A DNA stretch of 64,000 bases from Dastarcus helophoroides (lineage: Eukaryota; Arthropoda; Insecta; Coleoptera; Bothrideridae), in the NCBI GenBank assembly GCA_028583605.1, contig CM053330.1, positions 25,189,233 to 25,253,232 of the forward strand, in the 5' to 3' direction. This document shows, one piece after another, positions 27,101 through 37,370 of the stretch. Both the position numbers and the translations under genes were made by a program. The notes beneath the pieces were generated by a model. The model was not told the DNA's origin. It did no database searches and saw only the letters and a list, made by a program, of their open reading frames with translations. Position 1 is the stretch's first letter, and every line of letters starts with the position of its first letter.

Positions 27101-27734
27101 AAAAATATGAATAACATATTATTCAAATAATCAGGAACATATGACTGTAAATTTTACCTAAGGCTCAGAATTAATTCTCTAATTTAAAAAAAATTCAAGG
27201 GTATTATATGACCGTATTTACCAAAGAAACCTTGTCAGAAAAAATTCAGGGATGGCAACAATTTATGAATTTACCCAAGATATAATAATGCACATATTTA
27301 AAAATAAATCGATGTACATTTTGTTGCACTGAGAATTGTGTAAGTTGACAGAAATATGGAGAAATATACTACTAAAACTAATTAAAGAAAACAAGCCAGA
27401 ACCTTAAAAAGTTTAGAAATTTCAATATCATGTTCTTCATTTTTAAGTGGTTCAGTCGTTTCTAAAAGTGACGACTAAGGCAGTGCAGTTGTCAAATTAA
27501 ATATAGCCACGCTTGAAAGATTGAAATTCATTCACACAAAAAGGGTAACGAAGGCACCAAAAATTTAATCCTGGTAATGAAAAAGCGAAACAATATGGCC
27601 AACTAGTCAAAACATGCAACAATCAGATGTACCTCAACGTAGGCATATTGTGCAGCGATGGTCACTTTATTTGGTGGGCTCTTCTGGTTTTGTTTCGATG
27701 GATTCTCCGCCTGAGGTTTCCCATCGGCGGCCAT
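6114..27734 (-). CDS. DPP10: Inactive dipeptidyl peptidase, DPP6/DPP10-like (11 coding exons, 850 aa)
   Basis: Coding exons in order are 27633-27734, 20012-20225, 17874-17968, 17691-17818, 16432-16810, 16151-16378, 15873-16093, 7364-7846, 6726-7081, 6468-6673 and 6114-6254. All phases join and the total is 2553 bp with TAA at 6114-6116. The product has a short cytoplasmic tail, a membrane anchor at about residues 49-71 (after SERNWRG), a beta-propeller at about 150-530 and an S9 hydrolase fold at about 580-830. Paired cysteines (CLTC; CLGPDVP) and many N-glycosylation sites fit a luminal or extracellular domain. The nucleophile motif reads GRGYGG, so the catalytic Ser is Gly702; Asp779 (HGTAD) and His811 (YPDEAH) remain. 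The DPP4 oxyanion Tyr position reads Asp618, and the EEE N-terminus clamp reads E-H-E (His251). In this family Ser-to-Gly marks DPP10, a non-enzymatic Kv4 channel partner; that role is inferred. The length is usual for the family. Confidence 0.95.
7847..11269. repeat. Intron 7 of DPP10-like gene, degenerate ~20-bp AT array
   Basis: This is the 3' part of the 8-kb intron between coding exons 7 and 8. It consists of diverged AAATTTCGA-type units with changing strand polarity: T-rich about 7900-8640, A-rich about 8700-9740, T-rich about 10200-10800, then A-rich to about 11200. A short AT microsatellite-like patch lies near 8823-8860. Open frames at 9744-9932 and 10395-10607 (-) are low-complexity by-products. 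Confidence 0.6.
11270..15130 (-). mobile_element. Dead LINE (non-LTR retrotransposon) with APE endonuclease and reverse transcriptase remnants
   Basis: Read on the minus strand, the element begins with a GC-richer leader (about 15000-15130). An ORF1-like stretch follows: MQSHNSKESYEY at about 14950, then, after a frameshift, a coiled coil at 14619-14837. Next come endonuclease remnants (NIRGLNGKE near 14150; VGDLNA near 13770) and reverse transcriptase at about 12000-12855. RT motifs seen are YRGITLLSVVGKIYERML, AFIDLEIAFDR and LRQGEVLSPLLF. The C-terminal part at 11310-11879 carries KFKWWGHMTRMHGERQ. The element is broken by stops (for example TGA at 12628-12630) and frameshifts, and the FADD active-site box reads FAGN at about 12075-12090. 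It lies inside intron 7 in the host gene's orientation. The style resembles RTE-like elements, but the clade is uncertain and both ends are approximate. Confidence 0.88.
15131..15872. repeat. Intron 7 remainder, AT-rich with short degenerate array
   Basis: About 15390-15760 again shows the GAAATTT/TTTCGA unit. The rest is unremarkable intron sequence, and the open frame at 15192-15401 (+) has no recognisable content. Confidence 0.45.
16895..17082. mobile_element. GC-rich palindromic MITE with TA flanks, in an intron of the DPP10-like gene
   Basis: A 188-bp element begins AGGCCGTTTTTAGAGTCACG and ends with its reverse complement, flanked by TA on both sides (16893-16894 and 17083-17084). The inverted arms are about 75 bp each and include a CCCGCGCGCGGG core, strikingly GC-rich against the AT-rich host. 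TA target duplication plus terminal inverted repeats suggests a Tc1/mariner-type MITE. It sits in the intron between coding exons 4 and 5. The frame at 16980-17204 (+) is a shadow of it. Confidence 0.82.
18006..19103. other. Part of intron 2 of the DPP10-like gene, nothing recognised
   Basis: This sequence lies between coding exons 2 and 3. It is ordinary AT-rich intron DNA with somewhat higher complexity around 18540-19080. The open frames at 18694-19008 and 18845-19081 (-) overlap each other in different frames and match nothing I know. Confidence 0.4.
19104..19422. mobile_element. Solo-LTR-like repeat, copy 1, with a heat-shock-element-like motif
   Basis: The 319-bp block begins TGTAACAAACTGTG and ends GAACCGGTAACA, so it starts TG and ends CA. 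It contains ATTTATTAGTAATCC, an AAATAGAGC TATA-like stretch and AAATAAA, an LTR-like layout. A similar block in the same orientation lies at 36378-36654, sharing the ATTTATTAGTAATCC stretch, the TGAC..C core and the GAACC-GTAACA end. GAATATTCTAGAA at 19279-19291 has the GAAnnTTCnnGAA form of a heat-shock element. No clear target duplication is visible, so the LTR call is an inference. Confidence 0.45.
19423..20011. other. Part of intron 2, nothing recognised
   Basis: AT-rich intron sequence directly 3' of coding exon 2 on the minus strand. No repeats, RNA genes or open frames of note. Confidence 0.35.
21000..23400. repeat. Decayed tandem repeat of ~145-bp period in intron 1
   Basis: A phrase like GAATTGTTAAAATCGGCC recurs, diverged, at about 21246, 21556, 21826, 23033, 23181 and 23323. 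Each is preceded by CCCTTTTTACC-like and followed by TTATTTCTTTCATAAATTAT-like phrases and an ATAAAATGCATA phrase. Neighbouring spacings are about 142-155 bp, or twice that where one unit is too diverged to see. It is an old satellite-like array lying in intron 1 of the DPP10-like gene. Confidence 0.6.
23940..27260. repeat. Degenerate 60-80-bp tandem array (TTCAGGGGTAACATATGACT unit) in intron 1
   Basis: The phrase TTCAGGGGTAACATATGACT, followed by TTTGCCCTAGAAACGCAGAA and then AATTATTAA, recurs dozens of times in diverged form (for example near 24046, 24322, 25545, 26400, 26468, 26660 and 26740). Spacing varies from about 55 to 80 bp. It encodes nothing and fills the 5' half of intron 1. It is distinct in sequence from both the 145-bp array next to it and the 20-bp AAATTT array. 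Confidence 0.65.
24577..25500. repeat. Tandemly duplicated foldback unit (441-bp period)
   Basis: Two direct copies start at 24577 and 25018, both with AGTATATTCTACAA, a CCACACGAGCGAAAAGTTTG core and a GTTAGAGAA end. Inside each copy a palindromic segment pairs GGAATATGCCATTC with its complement around a GC-rich centre (GTAGCCCGAGCCGCAG). The second copy has about 38 extra bases near 25360-25400. The block interrupts the 60-80-bp array and looks like a MITE-type element that duplicated in tandem. Confidence 0.7.
27633..27734 (-). CDS. DPP10: First coding exon (form A) of the DPP10-like gene
   Basis: This 102-bp exon encodes the hydrophilic cytoplasmic tail, beginning MAADGKPQAENPSKQ and ending in AAQYAYVE. 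It ends at GAG followed by the donor GTACAT, in phase 0, and joins exactly to exon 2 at 20225 (VE|ELAVSS). The ATG is the first after an in-frame TAA about 60 bp upstream, which fixes the start. The tail is rich in Lys, Gln, Asn and Pro and has no membrane segment. Promoter and 5' UTR are not resolved; the minus strand just upstream is AT-rich. Confidence 0.85.
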
Positions 27735-28294
27735 CGTTTCAAATTTTACATTACAAACTTGCTGTACAACAAATGTGCGCTTCGATGCTTATAAAAAATA
27801 TCACTTTGTGTATAGAATAATACAAATTATTGCTTAACATTAGCACTAGTACACCCAATTTCCCAACCCAAAAAAATATCTACTTGCATATAAATCTTCT
27901 AAAAACACCCAACTACGAGTAACCTAACATTAAGACACCATTTAAGAATTTTTTGGCTTGTTAAATAGGAACACGTAACATGTAGACTTGAGCTTGTCTT
28001 AGGCTGACTAGTTTGAACATTTAAAGCATTTTTTACGACGGAATCACAGATTTAAATCATTGCGTAGAGTGTGTTGCTTTGTTAAAAAAAATAGAATGTT
28101 TGTGGGAGCTAATTTTTTTGTAAACAACGGAACGATGTTCCAGAGTAGACTGAAACAAACCCCAGACGCGTACGAATAAAAGCCAATAGAAGCTGCACGA
28201 CAGCGTCCCGACGTCGAATGCAGACGCGGCGCTCAATTCGAAATTCACCCACATTCAATCAGCATTGAAGATTAGTGTAACACCGTAAATACTT

Positions 28295-28382
28295 CCAAAG
28301 AAGGTTTCACCCCTTTACCACATCGGCAATTAAATTAATTAATTTAATTGCCGATGTGGTAAAGGGGTGAAACCTTCTTTGG
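28295..28382. repeat. Perfect 88-bp palindrome without spacer
   Basis: The left arm from CCAAAGAAGGTTTCACCCC to AAATTAA is mirrored exactly by TTAATTT to GGGGTGAAACCTTCTTTGG, centred between 28338 and 28339. The 12-mer ACCGTAAATACT flanks it at 28282-28293 and 28420-28431. It could extrude a cruciform or be a recent foldback insertion. It lies about 560 bp upstream of the form A first exon, in the DPP10-like gene's 5' region. Confidence 0.9.
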
Positions 28383-28431
28383 GCTTAATCACAAGCCACA
28401 GTGTTTAGTTCAGTGCTTTACCGTAAATACT

Positions 28432-30739
28432 GACTTAGTGCCGATCACTTGATCAGCACTTTTGTCAAAAATGTGTACCGATTAATTTGGCGATAACTCG
28501 ATTTGTAGCTATTACGTTACCGTAAACTCGTGCGAGTGTGCAAGGCTGAGGATGATTCGAATTGTATGCTCCAATTTAGAAGTTTTAAAATAAGCATAAA
28601 TGTGAAAAGTCCGGCGCACCCACCATTTCTCAAGTATGTTGTTTTACGTTTAAAGCTCTTATTTTTTAACGACTTAAAGCTCCCTTTGAATACAAATATG
28701 GTGGTGTATTTGTTTTTTAATAAATTAGGCCCTGGAGTCCTGTCCTAATTTTGGATCATTACATGTAAATATAATAAGGTAAGTAAATGACGACGTAAGA
28801 AGTGACTGACTTCAGTCATGGGCTCGTAATTAAGTTCATATCTTACGGTGACGTAAAAGTGAATTGAAATTGTGCAATTTTTCACGATTTAAAACTCTTA
28901 AAGCTCAAAACTATGAGATTATAAAGCGGTTATTAATACAAGCAGAAGTAGTGGTGCGAAATTCTCGTTTAACACATTTTAGAGAGGAAAGCTCTGAGAA
29001 AACGGGAAATGCAATAAAGGTTGGAAAATTCGCAATATAGGTCGCTAGCGGCGTTTGTTTTGGTGGCGCGATATTGGGAGCCATCTCTCGAATAAAAGCG
29101 AAATGAAAGCTGTACAAATATTGACTCTGACTTTAATATCTAGAGGGTTCTCAGCGTGGGGGCAAATTTTGACGATTTTGGCTCGATTTTTACCTAATCT
29201 GATATATACGGAGCAAATATCCAACACCAGATATTTACTCGTTTTCCGCCTGATTGAAATTTTTTTCCAACAAAAAAAAAAAAGATTGAAATTTCGAATG
29301 AATCAGGAACAAATCCAAATTTTGGGACTAAAAATAAAATTTTGATCATAAATAAAAGTTAATGTTATTTTTAAAATTCTATTTTCAGTCTCAAAAGTAA
29401 AACTTTATCGGCGCATTTGGGGATTACATTCTCGAAAGTTTATGATGAAACTAGACTTTTTTTAATAAATTTCGATTTCTCTCAAAGCCTAAATTTTTTC
29501 TAAACGTTTTAAATTTGAAATTTGGGTTTACTACCAAATTTTCGGTTTTTTTCCCAAGATTTAACTGAAAGTTTTACGCGTAAATTCAAATATTCTAAAA
29601 AAGAGTTGACTTCAGCATATACGTCGAAACAGAACGAAGTTGAAATTTCGACAGTTCTTGTTTTCAAATCTAGCTTTTTCAAAGTTTTAACTTTTTTCTA
29701 AAGGTTGCATTCAAATCTTGATTTTCTTAAAATTTTATTTAAAAAAATAAAATTCAAAATTTCAACTCGATTTGCCACAAAAATTTAAGCTTGGGCGTAA
29801 TTTCTAGTTGAAAAGACAAAATTTCGAGATTTAACTCAAATTTTTGTTTAATATAAATTGTAACATTTCTTAAAATTTAATATGACTGTCAAGAAAAAAG
29901 TTGAAATTTCGTTTCTAATCCCATTTTGAGAAAAAGGATCGATAATTTGAGACTAGGACGAAATTTTGAGAAAAAAGTCAACATTGCTATAAAAAGAAAT
30001 TTTTTTAATTATGTCTTTACCGTCGAAAGCAGTTACTGTGAAGACAGCTGTTAACTGAAAATTTAAAACTTTATATTTACTTTAAAAAAAAGGTGAAATT
30101 GCAGATTAAAACAGATCCCAGAACGAAAGAAAAATAGTAATTTTCTCTTAAAAAAACTAAGTACTTTTCAAAATTTTAATCTTGTTTAAGTTCGCAATTT
30201 AATTTCCTAATTGCATAATTTTTCTTGGAATTTTGATTTTAAGATTAGCATTTTGATTATTTTCTTAAAACTGCCGGATAAAACTAGCTCCAATCATAAG
30301 AATACAAAAAAAATTAAATTGTTTAAAATCTTTCTGGTGTAGGGGACTTGTTTAGGAACAACAGAAATAACAAATGAAAATTACAACAAAACGATAAAAA
30401 AAAATTTACAAGAAATGAATAAATTTAAGAAAAAAATCACTTCAAAATAATAATTTGAATTTAATTTCAAAACTTCGAAGAAAAAAGTCCAAATTTCGAA
30501 AAAAGTATAAATTTTCAGATTAATGTCAACATTTCAAGATCAAAAATATTAAAATTAGTTTAGTCAACATTTTAGGAAAACAAACCAAAAATTGGGCGAC
30601 TTTCTTCGTGGCTAAGAAAAACTAATTTTATAAAATTTTTAATCCTCATATAATAATAGAAATTCGGAAATTTTTTCATTGTTTTATTCATAAAAATTAA
30701 AAACTTTTACTTTTTTAAATAATGTAATAATGTTATATA
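28432..30739. other. Upstream non-coding region passing into AT array
   Basis: 28432-29270 is unique-looking AT-rich sequence with no gene I can support; the small open frames on both strands here lack splice or family support. From about 29280 the sequence becomes the diverged AAATTTCGA/AAAGTC array, T-rich first and A-rich after about 29880. Confidence 0.45.
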
Positions 30740-33700
30740 TTAGATATAGAAATTGACATCAATTTACAAAATTTTGACTTGTTTGGAAATTTTGACTGTT
30801 TGGAGAATTTCCATTTTTTTTTAAATTTCGACTTTTTTAGAAATGTTAGATGTTTTTAAAAAATTTTGCCTATTTTTCAAAAATCCTACCTTTTTTAAAG
30901 ATTTGGAATGTTTTGAAAATTCCAATTTTTTAAAGAATTTTTACTACATTTAAAATCTAAACATTTCAACCAATTCTTAAGAATGCGGCTTTTTGAAGAT
31001 TTTGAATTTTTTTAAATGGATACTTTTTTTATTTTTACTTTTTTGAAAGTTCCTACTTTTCAAATTTTTGGTTTTGTTTTTAAATTAGATTTTCTTTGAG
31101 AACTTCGACCCGTAAAATTTTTTTGGTTTTAATTAGGTGATGTTACTGTAGGGCAACGGTTCCCAACGGTTTTTAAGTTGTGTTCCCTTCAAGTATAAAA
31201 AATATATTCATGCCCCCTATTTTATTTTTTTTAAATAAAAGTCGAAAATTCGATTCAAAACAAAATGTCGAAAGTTTGACAAAAAGTCGAAACTTTTAAT
31301 TCGAGAATTTAAAAAATAATTCGAGGTGTTCAAAATATTCTAAACTTTTGGAAAAGTCGAAAAAAGGTAAAATGTTGAATAAATGTTGAAAAAAGAAATA
31401 ATTCTGAAAAATGGAGAACTTTTTATAAAAAGTAAAAATTTTCAAGAAATCAAAATTTTCAAAAACATTGAAGTTTTGAAAAACATTAGTACCTTGATTT
31501 TTAAAAAGGTTAAAATGTTGAAATATAGTCAAAAATGTCAAAAAAGTGAAATTTTGAAAAAAAATAAAAAATTTTTGAAAAATTCAGTTTTACAAAACCA
31601 GACAATATGAAAAATCTAAATTTTTAAAAAACAAAAAAACAGAAAAATTTTCAACATTTTAAAAAATAGATAAATTTTGAAAAAATATCGCATTCTTTAA
31701 AAAAGTCAAATTTTTCAAAAAAGTATGAATTTAAAAAAACAGAAATTTTAAAAAAGCATTTTTATAAATGTGGAAATTTTTATAAAAAGTTGAAATTTAA
31801 AATAAAATCAATCGAAATTGCGAAAAAAATTCGTATAAATTAAAAAAATCAAAAACTGAAAAATGGCCAATAACCTGAAAAGGAGCGATTTTCGAGAAAA
31901 GTCAATATTTTCAAAACAATTGAAAGAATGGAAAAATTTTCAAAAATATTCGAAGTTAAGAAATGTCTCACAAAATATTTTGAAAGGAGCTTTAAATTTT
32001 TGAAAAAACCAAAATTTGGAAAAAAAGATAAATTAAAAAAAAACAGTTTTTAAAAGGCATTAAAAAAATAAAATTTTGGAAAAAAGCGCAAAAATTTGAA
32101 GTCAAAATTTTGAAAATTTTCGAAATTTTAATATAAATATTTACAATTTTCAACAAAATAAAGGTAATCAAAAAAAAGTGACGAGTTATAAAAAAGTTTA
32201 AAAAAATCGAAATTTGCCAAAAAAGTTGACATTTTTTTAAAGTTTACCTGAAAATTGGAATTTTTAAAAATCAGGGTTTTCAAAGAAATTCGAAATTTTG
32301 GAAAAATTGGGAATTGAAAAAAAAACAATCGAAAATATGAAAAAATGTTGAAATTATCAATAAAGTTGAGATTTTCAAAAATAAAAGCGAAATTTTCGAA
32401 AAAGTTTAAATTTTTCAAAATTGAAAATTTTTAAAAAAGGTCAAAATTTTCGAAAAGATCAACCTTTCAAAAAGTGAAGCCGACATTTAAAAAAATAAAA
32501 ATCTTAAAAAGCATCAAAATTTGAGAAAAAATCAAAAGCATTTAAAAATTGTAAATTTAGGAAAAAGAAGTCCTTTTTCTGAAAAACAATCGTGAAAAAA
32601 TTTTAACCTCTTAAAAAACTGGACATTTTCAAAAAAATGTTTAAAAATGTTTATAAACAGATGCTAATTTGGAAGTTTAATAAAAAAAATGTTAAACACA
32701 AGCAGAAGTTTTTTATTAAATGTCGAATTTTAGAAAGGTCAAAATTTCAACAAAAAAAACTCGAAAATTTGAAACAAGTAAAAATTTGTTTTAAAAAATA
32801 GGAATTTAAAAAAAGTGAAAATATAAGAGGCGCGAGGCGCGCAGTCCTGCTCTATGTCCTTTGGATTTACATATATGATACATCGAATATCGATATATCA
32901 CATCATGTATCGAAATATATGGTTACATATTTTTCGATACGTCAGTTGAAGATAGTATCGATGTTTTAAAAATGTTGTGCATAATTTTTGATGCAAGAAA
33001 ACAAATGGGTCTAAAATATTACGTAAAAAATCAATAGAAAAAAACAATATACTATAGTCAGCTATGCAAAGTTACATAAAAAATACACAAAATGATAGTT
33101 TGTAAAATTGGTAGAAATCCATTTTAGGTAGGGGTGTTAGGCAAGTTTCCAACAACAAGGACGGGGCAAAAAAACTTTGACACATTACAAAAAAAAATGG
33201 AAGTTTGATTTCAAATTGAAAATATCAAGTTTTATCATAAAATTTCAATGTTTACTCAGAATATTAAATTTACTCCTGAAATCTCAGTTAACATTCTTAA
33301 TAATCTTCAAACCCCTATTTCAATTTTAAAATTTTTATTTTATCAAAATGGTGGTTTCAGTATAAATTTCGAGTTCTTGAAAAAAAGGACTTTTTAGAAT
33401 TGCAACTTTGATTTCAAGGTATTGCTATTTAATTCGATTTTGGGAAGAAAGTTGAATTCTAAACTCGAAATTTATACTTTTTTAAAATATTTTAAATGAA
33501 AAGTTGGATCTCGAAACACTTTTTTTCGGAACTTCGACTATATCTATTTTCAAAACTTCTACTCCAAATCCGAAATTTCGACCTCACCTTTAAATTTCAA
33601 TTCTAATCTCGAGATGTCCACTTTAAACTTAAAATTTCAGCCTTAATCTCTCACGTTTTCCCAAAAATTTCAAGTCAAAAATTCAAATTTAATTTTTAAA

Positions 33701-34095
33701 TTTTATTTTTCTCTAAATTTCGATTTTTAATTTTAATGTTCCAATTATAAAATTTTTTTTTAAAGCATTCCAAGTTAAAATTTTGGATTTAACCCTTAGA
33801 GACTTCTTGAATGTATTAGCTGATTAATTTATAAAAACAAATCAAATTTTCACTATAAATTTGGAGAAAAATGTTGAAGATTTGAAAGTCGCAATATTTA
33901 GTAAAAAATGTGAAATTTCGACATCTCTGGATTATCATTTTTCGAATTTTTAAACTTTTTAACATTTTAGAAAAATAAATAAAAAAATGTAAACGGGTAA
34001 ATTTTTAATTCGACATGTCTAAAAAATTAAATATTTAATAGAGGGCCCCGAAAAAAAAGTCTAATCGGGCCCTGCACTTATTAAATCCTGGCCTG
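30740..34095. mobile_element. Non-autonomous hAT-like element family B, left copy (inverted, one end not found)
   Basis: This region is the inverted counterpart of 51589-55720. Matching landmarks include CTTAAGAATGCGG near 30980, GGTTCCCAACGG near 31160, TGTTCCC then ATATTCATGCCCCC near 31180-31215, and ACGTAAAAAATCAATAG near 33020. Others are CTTGAATGTATTAGCTGATT near 33810 and GGGCCC blocks at about 34040-34075. The right-hand end reads, on the minus strand, CAGGCCAGGATTTAATAAGT at 34095. The inside is the 20-bp-type array, T-rich to about 31140 and A-rich after 31240. No transposase frame remains. The far end was not located, so it may be truncated. Confidence 0.7.
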
Positions 34096-36377
34096 CTCAC
34101 GTAAGAAACCCTGAAAATTTTAATGCACTCCGAATTTTTTCACTGTATTTGAAATGATTTGCTTTGTTGTTTTTGCTAAAAAACAATTACGAATGATTTT
34201 TTTCTTTATTCATTTTTGAGATGAAAACTTCTTAAGGCGCGTTAAGTGATATTATGCTTTAGTTTGATTACTATTTTAATTATAGAATCACTATACATTG
34301 CAACAGTGAGTACCATAGTTAGGGCCAGATTTAGACTTGATGAGACTTTAAGTTATTTAGCTATTTGAGATATGAGGCAAGTGTTGCCAAGTTAATATTA
34401 AATTTATTATTTTGCCTCGAGATTTTTTAGTCATCTAAAAGTAAAGCTTTAAATTTAACGTCTCCACGGGACTCCTACACACAATCATTTCGCATGGGCA
34501 TTCCTTATACCAACAATTTTATTGACAAAAAAAAAGATCTTTACCCCTATTTTTCCCTACAAGTTTTTTGGGACCCTCCAAGACGGCGGGGCCCTAAGCT
34601 GTAGCTTGTATAGCTTGTGTGTTAATCCAGCACTGATCATAGTAGCCTGTACAACAAGAGCGGATATGATGTTTATATCTCACGAGCAGAATGTTTGAGC
34701 ACAATATCGCACAGTGGGACAGAATTCTGAAAAATTGGAGTATTATTAAAAACGTGCTTGTTTTCATGGGCGTTACCCTTTCCGGGTGGGTGCAATGCCC
34801 AAAAAAATTTAACTTAGGCGAATGTAAAATCCTTTGCTTCTTTAAATAATAAAATAAAGTTAGCATACCGAGTGTAACAAGCAACAATAATAATTATTCA
34901 ACTTAAATTTTAATTTAATTTTTAGCACTGATATCAGGATGAAAAAAATTGTACTTAATAATAGGGGCAAGTTGGGGCAGCTGTTTTTTTTCTTGTAAAT
35001 AGAACATATATTAATCTACATTTTGTAAGAAAAAGTAAAGCGAGGTCTTGTAGGGCTTTGTTTGTAGGCCCACCCAAAGATATCGTAATGTGATACATCA
35101 TTCTTCTAACATTAACATATTTAGTCTCCTCTTCTTAGGTGATAACATTAAGTAATCCATCATATAATTCAGACAAAATATAGTACAATACTTAAGTTCC
35201 ACCCTCCATATTTAAAATAACAAAATTCATTTGCAGGAAAATTGTAAGAGTTATTTTAAAAGCAGCATTTTAATTGCATTGTAATTGTATGGTAAAATAT
35301 GGGCATTGACAATTTGTCGCTTTAAACATCTGCCAACCACTGAACGCAAATAAAAAGCTTGTAATACTATCATTTTTAATAGCTTATAATATTATCATTT
35401 TTAATAAGCCCCAAGGTAATTCTTTCAATATTTACCCATTACAAGTATTTTCCACAATCAATTTTAGCATTTTGGCCAGATTTTTAGATTTCTGTCGCAC
35501 TGTGCATCGCAGGGAATGTATTGTTATATAATCAAATTTATGTATTTAAAATAAAATGTAAAATTAGTACTCTTGTACTGCAGAAATGACAGGTGATAGT
35601 AATAATAAAAGTATAAAATTTACACAAATGTAAATATTAAATTCGTTTTTACACCATTAAAAGCATCCAAACCACAAATGTAAAAAGGTAGGTCAGTTTG
35701 ACAGTCATTATTTTAAAGTATTTCCAATATTATTATGACTTGTTTACTAGTGTAAGTTCAAATTGCACTGTTGTTTCTTAGTTTTAAGTTTTCACTTCTA
35801 TCGGTAGCCTCCAAGACTGTTTGATTTTTTTATGTTAAATATGTTTTTAGCAATAATCCATATTTTTTTATGAACATTTTTTTTTCAAAACTCTACTGTC
35901 ATTTTCTATACAATCTTTATTTCCAGATTTATTTATTACCAAAGTCAAAAATGACCTTTTTTTGAATTAGAATAATTCAGCAAAAAATCATTATGCAGAG
36001 CTCGGAAACCGATTAAATTAAAAATAAATAAATTGTCTAGATGCGTTTTATGATGGGATCACTAACAATTTATTAAAGTTCGAGGCTCTTTTTAAAAGGG
36101 CAAACATTTGTTTAAACTTAAAAACTGTTAATACTCAAAAACTAAGATATAAAACCTAAAATCCTGAATCTTCAACTTACTACTTTTATTTGTCTCTATA
36201 AGAATTTTTCTGCAAGTTATAGCCTCTTGAAAACACCTAAAAATTTAGGGTTTTTATATCCGCTAATTTCTGTGCCCAATTTTTAATAATGGAATCAAAT
36301 TATCTTAAACTCTTCTTTAATTAAGGCATAAAAATTGTAAAATTAGGAGATTTTATAAGATATATCATAATGTATAG
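34096..36377. other. Non-coding AT-rich DNA, nothing recognised
   Basis: I find no gene, RNA or clear repeat here. The open frame at 34594-34887 (-) begins MLLVTLGMLTLFYYL but has no family match, no clear splice sites and odd composition. A GGGGCAAGTTGGGGCAGC phrase at about 34965 looks repeat-derived. Confidence 0.35.
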
Positions 36378-36654
36378 TGTGGTAAGGAACTGTGCAGTTA
36401 TTTAATTATTTATTAGTAATCCTTATGTATACATGAATTTTTTAAACGACGTAATCTTTGGGCAAATATTTGTAAGAACGCTACGGGTGACTCGCCGCTC
36501 GTTAATTACGATAATTCATGCGACCATTCAAGTGACCTAAATAAATAGATGCAAGCCACCCCAAAGGTCGTTCATATGCAACTAAGAGAGAAGTTTTTTG
36601 TGACTAACAAAAATTTTTAAATTCCTAAGTGCATTATCTCTTGAACCAGTAACA
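36378..36654. mobile_element. Solo-LTR-like repeat, copy 2
   Basis: It begins TGTGGTAAGGAACTGTGC and ends TTGAACCAGTAACA, aligning to 19104-19422 in the same orientation through ATTTATTAGTAATCC and the terminal GAACC-GTAACA. It is more diverged and lacks the heat-shock-like motif. Possible flank repeats (TATAG and AATAG) are imperfect. Confidence 0.42.
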
Positions 36655-37370
36655 ACTAATAGTGTTAAAATACTTTTAAAAAATTAGTAACTCCTTGAGA
36701 TCTTAGAAAGAAGTCTACATATTTGTTGAAGAAACTTTGAAGAAGCCTAAGGCATAAAAACCTTTACATTGGCCAAATCCTATACATTACCCGGCATAAG
36801 TTCAAGAACTTTCGTAATTGTTTCTCCCGTTTGTAACTAAATTCACTTTTCACCTTACTCGCGTTAGTTATAGATCGTGATGTTCCCAAACATCTACATT
36901 TTCATAAAGAAATTTCAGCACGCTTCCAACCATCTGTATGTTTTATTTATGAGTGAGTCGAGGCGTGCGACAAATACACAAATACACCCTAGATTTATAC
37001 CCTAACGGACCATTAATGCGCCCCGTTACACACCAAAAAATAAACCCCGTCAAATCATGATGCGAGATCTTTGGACCACTCCATTCCGTTGAGCAAAAAC
37101 CTTCGAAACTTCAATGTCCCGAAAAGTTTTTATTTCCCAACTTAATACTTTTTTGATTTTGTTTCCGAAAGAGGGCTCTTAGTGCGTCAAATGTAATGGG
37201 GAACGGCGAACTCGCGAACTGTATTATGTTTGGAGAACAAAAGGGCTGTAATTTCAGTCGCTTTTATCGTTATAATTGTGTCGCCAACTGAAGCTTTCGA
37301 TGGGCGAGTGCGGGCGCTTATAAATCGTCATGAGGGGGCTTCAGCGTGATTTCGAACTTAATTTCGTATT
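36655..37370. other. Non-repetitive, GC-richer island with a TATA-like box
   Basis: In contrast to its surroundings this stretch has balanced composition and no array pattern. TATAAAT at 37319-37325 follows a GC-rich GGGCGAGTGCGGGCGC segment, with TTCAGCG about 22 bp after it. It lies within the long intron behind the upstream DPP10-like exon. It could be a regulatory element or an unannotated promoter, but no coding exon follows that I can see. Confidence 0.3.

Noticed and set aside
23940..27260. CRISPR-like array
   Set aside because: Repeats are diverged and variable in spacing, and the genome is eukaryotic.
34594..34887. 97-codon minus-strand frame with a hydrophobic start
   Set aside because: No family resemblance, no usable splice sites, and it lies among repeat-derived sequence.
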